DNA of 64,000 nt from DASRHT01 sp035293765 (GTDB lineage: Bacteria > Chloroflexota > Ktedonobacteria > Ktedonobacterales > Ktedonobacteraceae), in the NCBI GenBank assembly GCA_035293765.1, contig DATGMF010000031.1:28536-92535 (forward strand), read 5' to 3'. Position numbers and translations under genes: made by a program. The notes beneath the pieces are model-generated. The model was not told the origin of the DNA. It saw nothing but the letters and a program-made list of their open reading frames with translations, and did no database searches. This document shows, in pieces, positions 59,888-64,000 of this stretch (its first letter is position 1; each line of letters opens with the position of its first letter).

Positions 59888-60613
59888 TTATGCCGTTCCC
59901 GGCTCCGTTTCGCCGCTGTTGGCGATCTGTGTCAGCTTGTTGCGGACCTCCCACAGTTCGGGGTAGAAGGAATCTTTTAGCGTGCGCTCCAGCATCGTCA
60001 TCGGGGTGCCTCCTGTGCCGATGGAGCCGGGGCCGATCATGCGCTGAGCCAGTTTGACGTGATGGGCGCGAAACATCTGAAACACCTCGTCGTAATCGGT
60101 CAACGCCTCGGCGATTGCTAACAGCAAGGGATAGCGTTCGCTATGCATATAGACATCGACGAGGCTCACATGCTCCCGCTCCAGCATGGCCTTGTAATCG
60201 TCCCACAAAAGCGGAGAGAGCTTCATCAGCAGGTGGAAGCCGGGCGAATCGGTGCCGGCTCCATCCGCTAAAATCTTGCGGAACCCGTGAAACTCCCACG
60301 GAGTCATCGTCTCCAGCATGCGCAGATTCTCCAGCATCAGGTATTGTGTGCGCACCACCCGTTGCAGCAGACGCAACGCGTAAGACAAATCGTTTTGTTG
60401 TAACAGCGTGCTGATGGTGCGCAACTCGAATGCGCTCTCCTTCCACCAAAGCTCAAAGACCTGGTGGACCACCTGAAATTGTAGCTCGTCGTGGTGAACT
60501 AATTGCTCTTCAGGTTTTTGCAGCGATAACAGCTCTGCTGTACGCAGATAACGTTCATAAACCGTCTCACCCGGCTTATGCTTACTGCTCTGTGAAATAT
60601 CTGGCTTCGCCAT
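59888..60613 (-). CDS. Tryptophan 2,3-dioxygenase family protein
   Basis: A 241-residue helical heme protein. Family segments are YLRTAELLSLQKPEEQLVHH and DELQFQVVHQVFELWWKESA near 28-65 (distal His and substrate contacts). MTPWEFHGFRKILADGAG near 108 and SPGFHLLMKLSPLLW follow. FRAHHVKLAQRMIGPGSIGT near 187 contains the axial heme His. GTGGTPMTMLERT and FYPELWEVR close the domain. The enzyme would open the indole ring of tryptophan to N-formylkynurenine. It is somewhat shorter than typical TDO (about 270-280). The ATG at 60613 is preferred to a TTG at 60625, which touches GGAGGG. No other kynurenine-pathway gene is near, so an indole-type substrate in secondary metabolism is possible. Confidence 0.87.
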   Translation of the reverse strand: MAKPDISQSSKHKPGETVYERYLRTAELLSLQKPEEQLVHHDELQFQVVHQVFELWWKESAFELRTISTLLQQNDLSYALRLLQRVVRTQYLMLENLRMLETMTPWEFHGFRKILADGAGTDSPGFHLLMKLSPLLWDDYKAMLEREHVSLVDVYMHSERYPLLLAIAEALTDYDEVFQMFRAHHVKLAQRMIGPGSIGTGGTPMTMLERTLKDSFYPELWEVRNKLTQIANSGETEPGTA

Positions 60614-60852
60614 TGCTCGTACCAACCCTCCTCGGAGCTTATCGAAAACATCACCGTTTCCTTATTAGCAAAGCATAACATATAGCAACAACAGAGGGCC
60701 TGAGAATATCCCTCAATATATCCACGTTAGAGCATCCATGATCGTTTTTGTTGTCATCGGGCGATGCAATACAATGAATCGGGGTAACCTGCGGGCCTGA
60801 AAATGGGACTTATTGATAGAAAGACAAAACGCAAGCTGAACCGAGGTATGGT

Positions 60853-62067
60853 ATGGACGAGTTGCACGCATTAGTAACTGCCGCACAGGGAGGCGATCTG
60901 GATGCCTTTAGCCATATCGTCCAGCGTTTTCAGGGCATGGCCTATGCCTCTGCCTACACGATGCTGGAGGATGCGCACCTGGCCGAAGATGCCGCGCAGG
61001 AGGCATTTATCGAAGCCTATCTGAAGCTGTCAAATTTACGCGAGCCAGCAGCTTTTCCTGGCTGGTTCCGTCGCATTGTTTTCAAGCAGGGAGACCGCCT
61101 CACGCGCGGCAAGCACCTCCTCACCGTTCCATTCGAGCCTACCTCGATCTTTGACATCCCTCTTGATGATCTCGATCCAGCTCTGCTCGTCGAAAGCCGG
61201 GAGCTGCGAGACGCTGTACGAGGTATGGTTGACGCGCTGCCGGAACGCGAGCGCATCGTCACCCTGTTATTCTACGGCAGCGGCTATACGCTCAAAGATA
61301 TCGCGGACTACCTGGAAGTCCCGCTCTCAACCGTGAAAAAACGGCTCTTTGATGCGCGAAAACGTCTCAAGGCCCTGCTGCTCGATAGCGTACGAGACAC
61401 GTTACAGGAGCAGCAACGCTCGCACGAGCGGAACTTTCCCGGTCGCGTGCGGCTCCTGATCGCGATCCGTCTCGGCGATGCTGCCCAGGTGCGGGCATTG
61501 CTAGAACTCGAGCCCTTCTTAGTCAATACAAAAGTTGTATGGCAGGTAGAGCAGCAGCAGCGCTGTTTTCCTATATTTCCCATCGGCTATACCGCCCTTC
61601 ACGAAGCGGCGGCCTCCGGTCGTACCGAACTGACCGATCTGTTGCTGGATTTTGGAGCAAATCCGCATGTCAGAACAAGGAGCGGTCTGACCCCGCTGAG
61701 CATGGCGATTCTGTACAACCATGTGGACGTGGCGAAACGGCTGCTTGCTCATGGCGTGGATGCTCGCGGAGAATTGTGCCGGGCCACGATGCGCGACTAT
61801 AGGGAGATCGTGCAACTGCTGCTTGCGGACGGCATAGAAGTTAATGCTCAAGGACGGTCAGGCCGCACGGCGTTGCACTGGGCCGCCCTCAAAGGTCATC
61901 GCAAGCTTGTTCAACTGCTGCTATGCTATGGCGCCGACGCATCAATTCAGGATGAACTGGGGCGCACCCCGGCAGATTGGGCTATTGTCAAAGGATATGA
62001 CGAAATTGCGGCAATATTGCAATCTCAAATGGAGCATAGAGCTGAAACCTCTTTGCAGAAAGGTTGA
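60853..62067 (+). CDS. ECF sigma factor fused to ankyrin repeats
   Basis: A 404-residue protein. Residues 10-85 are sigma region 2 (YTMLEDAHLAEDAAQEAFIE, AFPGWFRRIVFKQG) and 125-178 sigma region 4 (LPERERIVTLLFYGSGYTLK, VPLSTVKKRLFDARKRL). From about 198 to 395 follow about five ankyrin repeats, for example GYTALHEAAASGRTELTDLL, SGLTPLSMAILYNHVDVAKR and SGRTALHWAALKGHRKLVQL. No linker or membrane span is present. The ankyrin part could act as a built-in anti-sigma or dock a partner that controls activity. No separate anti-sigma gene adjoins. Its stop overlaps the region just before the next gene, so the F1-beta paralogue is translationally coupled and is the obvious candidate partner. Confidence 0.93.
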   Translation: MDELHALVTAAQGGDLDAFSHIVQRFQGMAYASAYTMLEDAHLAEDAAQEAFIEAYLKLSNLREPAAFPGWFRRIVFKQGDRLTRGKHLLTVPFEPTSIFDIPLDDLDPALLVESRELRDAVRGMVDALPERERIVTLLFYGSGYTLKDIADYLEVPLSTVKKRLFDARKRLKALLLDSVRDTLQEQQRSHERNFPGRVRLLIAIRLGDAAQVRALLELEPFLVNTKVVWQVEQQQRCFPIFPIGYTALHEAAASGRTELTDLLLDFGANPHVRTRSGLTPLSMAILYNHVDVAKRLLAHGVDARGELCRATMRDYREIVQLLLADGIEVNAQGRSGRTALHWAALKGHRKLVQLLLCYGADASIQDELGRTPADWAIVKGYDEIAAILQSQMEHRAETSLQKG

Positions 62068-62072
62068 TAAAC

Positions 62073-63140
62073 ATGAGTAATAGCATCACGATCCCCGTTG
62101 GCAGACAGATTTTAGGACGAGTCATCAATAGTAGAGGCGAAGTCATTGATGGTCGCGAGCCGATCACAAATACCGCGCGCCTGCCCCTGGTCTCTCTGAT
62201 GTCAGAGCAGCAAGCGCCACAAGTGCTCGAAACGGGCATCAAGGTTGTCGATCTGCTGGCCCCCATTCGTCGTGGCGGCGTGATTGGTCTGTTTGGCGCG
62301 GAAGGAGTAGGCGAGATAGTGCTGGTAGAAGAGCTGATGCATATAGTTATCACACATTATCACGGCTATATTGTATGCCTGGGCATGGATGAGAATAACT
62401 ATGAGCTAAGCGAGTTGATGGAGCCGTTAAAAGAGCTTGGCATGCAAAACCGGGTCGCAATGGTGTTTGAGCCGCTCAGCAGCTCACCCGAAACTTGCCT
62501 GCGCCTGGTACGGGCGGGGCTCACTATCGCGGGCGAAATTCGCGCCAGGGGTCACGAAGTGCTGATGGTCGCTGACTATAATTTATCCGCGCATGGCAAT
62601 CTGGCGGAGATGAGCGAGCTCAAGCGTGTCGCACGAGAGAAGGAGATTACTACGCTCCTGTTGCGAGCCAATGACGAGTTTGCTCAGCGCGAGCAAAGCC
62701 GTGTGCAGGAACAACTGGATGGGCAGATTGTCTTCAACCGTGACCTTGCCAGGCAGAATCTCTGGCCCGCGATTGACCGGTCGCTCTCGAACTCGCGCTT
62801 GCTGGAGAGCAGTGCCGTCTCTAGCGAGCATTCCCAGGTGGCGCGTCAGGTCAGATCGCTGCTCCAGCGCGCCCAGGAATTGCAGGGACAACAGAACCTC
62901 TCGCCTGAAGATCAACTAGTGGTCAAACGAGCCGCTAGCGTTCAGCAATTTTTCACCCAGCCCTTCTTCGTCGCGGAGCCCTTTACCGAGATTCCGGCTG
63001 AGTACGTCAATATCGCGGATACCATCAAGAATTTCAAAGAACTGCTGGAAGGCCACTACGACGATCTGCCGGAACAGGCGTTCTCCTTCACCGGCACAAT
63101 CGATCAGGTGCTTGCCAGGAACAAGCACGCCAATAGTTAG
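62073..63140 (+). CDS. Degenerate F1-type ATPase beta-subunit paralogue
   Basis: A 355-residue protein starting at the ATG at 62073 (AAAGG nine bases upstream). It aligns along most of F1-beta: VGRQILGRVINSRGEVIDG, LETGIKVVDLLAPIRRGGVI, then C-terminal LSPEDQLVVKRAASVQQFFT and FVAEPFTEIPAEYVNIADTI. The N-terminal beta-barrel is missing. Walker A reads GAEGVGEI (75-82) where functional subunits have GGAGVGKT, so the phosphate-binding Lys and the Thr are lost. The catalytic Glu segment GER is GMD. It cannot be a normal ATP synthase subunit. It may be a structural or regulatory protein that works with the sigma-ankyrin factor encoded just upstream (five-base gap). No other ATP synthase genes are nearby. 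Confidence 0.9.
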   Translation: MSNSITIPVGRQILGRVINSRGEVIDGREPITNTARLPLVSLMSEQQAPQVLETGIKVVDLLAPIRRGGVIGLFGAEGVGEIVLVEELMHIVITHYHGYIVCLGMDENNYELSELMEPLKELGMQNRVAMVFEPLSSSPETCLRLVRAGLTIAGEIRARGHEVLMVADYNLSAHGNLAEMSELKRVAREKEITTLLLRANDEFAQREQSRVQEQLDGQIVFNRDLARQNLWPAIDRSLSNSRLLESSAVSSEHSQVARQVRSLLQRAQELQGQQNLSPEDQLVVKRAASVQQFFTQPFFVAEPFTEIPAEYVNIADTIKNFKELLEGHYDDLPEQAFSFTGTIDQVLARNKHANS

Positions 63141-63389
63141 CAAGCAAGCGAGAAGAGGAACGGTGCCTCTATGTGCTGTTACTTTTCTCGCATCCCACAT
63201 CTCGACCAGGACGCATCCCAGCATCACCAGGTCGAGGCCGCCGACTTTCGCCAGCGTGATGTTATAGGTAGGGGCCATGCCTTGAGCTCGCCCTGCGCTC
63301 CTTACTGTTCAGACCTGCCATTTTCTGGTAAACTTTAAATTACGCTGTAAACTGATCAGCTATCTCATAAGAAAGTGTATTGACGCGGT

Positions 63390-63769
63390 TTGCAAGAAAG
63401 ATTAGTGGCGCTTGTCACGGGCGGATCGCGTGGTATTGGAGCTGAAACGGCGCTGGCCCTCGCCGAGCAGGGCTGTGATGTGGTGTTCACGTATCGCAAT
63501 AAGGCGGCTCGCGCCGAAGAGATGGCTGCGACGATCATGCAAAAAGGCGGAGAAGCTCTGGCGTTGCATTGGGATAGCACTCAGCCCGATAATGTGACGC
63601 ACCTTTTTCAAGAGGTCGTCGCGCCACTCAGAGCGAACTGCCTACCGCTCGCGACATGGGGCGCGCAATCGTGCGAGCGGCTCTCGATCCCACTCTCGCC
63701 AGTGGTGCCACCGTTGTCATCGGAGCCCCGCTCGAATCAATGCTTATACAGCGAGGGGAGCAGGCTTAG
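63390..63769 (+). pseudogene. SDR oxidoreductase pseudogene with internal deletion
   Basis: From the TTG at 63390 a typical SDR start is read: LVALVTGGSRGIGAETALAL, then CDVVFTYRNKAARAEEM, up to about 63630. At 63635 the reading frame changes, and ELPTARDMGRAIVRAALDPT continuing to VVIGAPLESML and a stop at 63767-63769 is a normal SDR C-terminus. About 120 central residues, including NNAG and the catalytic YxxxK, are missing. The gene was broken by a deletion that also shifted the frame. It was probably an OAR/FabG-like reductase. Confidence 0.75.
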
Positions 63770-63789
63770 CCCTCCTTTTTGCAGCTTTC

Positions 63790-63818
63790 AAATAGCCCTG
63801 GATTTTCCAGAGCTATTT
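63790..63818 (+). terminator. Hairpin after SDR pseudogene
   Basis: AAATAGC...CTGGA and TCCAG...GCTATTT form an interrupted stem around TTTT. It follows the pseudogene stop by about 20 bases. Downstream, 63829-63880 is a G- and C-run-rich sequence (GGGGGTCAAGGGGC, GTGTCCCCC) that can fold back and looks like another structured repeat. Confidence 0.45.
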
Positions 63819-63927
63819 ACTTCTCTGAAGAAGAGGGGGTCAAGGGGCTGTGCCCTTTGCGGGGCGCGGGGTGTCCCCCTTAGGCGTCAACTTAAGCACT
63901 TGAACAATCGAAGAGGGAAACGAGATC

Positions 63928-64000
63928 ATGTGCCCCAGCCAACAGAGTCTGAAAGCGAACGCGTCGCTGGTGTTCATACAAGGGCCTCCGCCGTTTGTTG
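63928..64000 (+). CDS. Possible start of a gene cut by the window end
   Basis: An ATG at 63928 with GAGGG eleven bases upstream opens a frame that stays open to the last base (MCPSQQSLKANASLVFIQ and a few more residues). It is too short to name. Confidence 0.35.
   Translation, partial: MCPSQQSLKANASLVFIQGPPPFV

Noticed and set aside
62073..63140. Part of an ATP synthase operon
   Set aside because: No alpha, gamma, epsilon or membrane subunit genes adjoin it, and Walker A and catalytic residues are lost.
62916..63278. 120-codon minus-strand frame after the F1-beta paralogue
   Set aside because: It overlaps the conserved C-terminus of the plus-strand gene and shows no protein features of its own.

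Overview
The window looks like a chromosomal segment of a soil-type Chloroflexota, most probably class Ktedonobacteria. This is an inference from gene content: three bacterial cytochrome P450s in 30 kb, very large FtsX-like permeases in pairs, a Ser/Thr kinase with an outer sensor domain, pentapeptide-repeat membrane proteins, an HTH-GAF regulator, ferrochelatase beside HemE, and composition of roughly 55-60% GC with many short structured intergenic repeats. No rRNA, tRNA, CRISPR array, integrase or complete insertion sequence was seen.

Layout. 1-0.8 kb: end of a HipA-like kinase with an overlapping DUF3037 partner. 1-6.9 kb: SDR oxidoreductase, peroxiredoxin, secreted phosphoesterase, P450 no. 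1 and a 2H phosphoesterase. 6.9-18.3 kb (minus): a long operon-like run of histidine kinase, response regulator, exported YCF48-type propeller, two ABC ATPases (one with a duplicated AbrB-like tail) and two giant permeases, apparently a regulated export or cell-surface system. 18.5-27.3 kb (minus): an unfamiliar cluster of non-hydrolysing sugar 2-epimerase, rifampin-phosphotransferase-like enzyme, AroE-like dehydrogenase, HEAT-repeat protein and pentapeptide/channel-like membrane protein. 27.5-36.8 kb: methyltransferase, DAO-type oxidase, TetR plus P450 no. 2, PadR, P450 no. 3 with its ferredoxin, a pentapeptide membrane protein and a WYL regulator with an odd tail. 36.9-51.6 kb (mostly minus): hemE-hemH, Ser/Thr kinase, rarA, ribokinase-like kinase, a large secreted protein, a PPOX-fold protein and mutL-priA. 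51.7-53.5 kb: a tightly packed three-gene toxin-antitoxin-like operon. 53.7-60.6 kb: HTH-GAF regulator, MOSC protein, VOC protein, two M20 peptidases, a beta-lactamase-fold gene remnant and a tryptophan 2,3-dioxygenase. 60.8-63.1 kb: an ECF sigma factor fused to ankyrin repeats, translationally coupled to an F1-ATPase beta paralogue whose nucleotide-binding motif is destroyed. 63.4-63.8 kb: an SDR pseudogene with an internal deletion.

The best candidates for undescribed biology are (i) the sigma-ankyrin / dead F1-beta pair, (ii) the HigBA-like operon with an unknown third protein, (iii) the epimerase-phosphotransferase-AroE-HEAT-pentapeptide cluster, (iv) the ABC ATPase with tandem AbrB-like repeats, and (v) a family of nested palindromic intergenic repeats whose copies differ by compensatory base changes. 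All functional statements come from reading motifs by eye; no database search was run.
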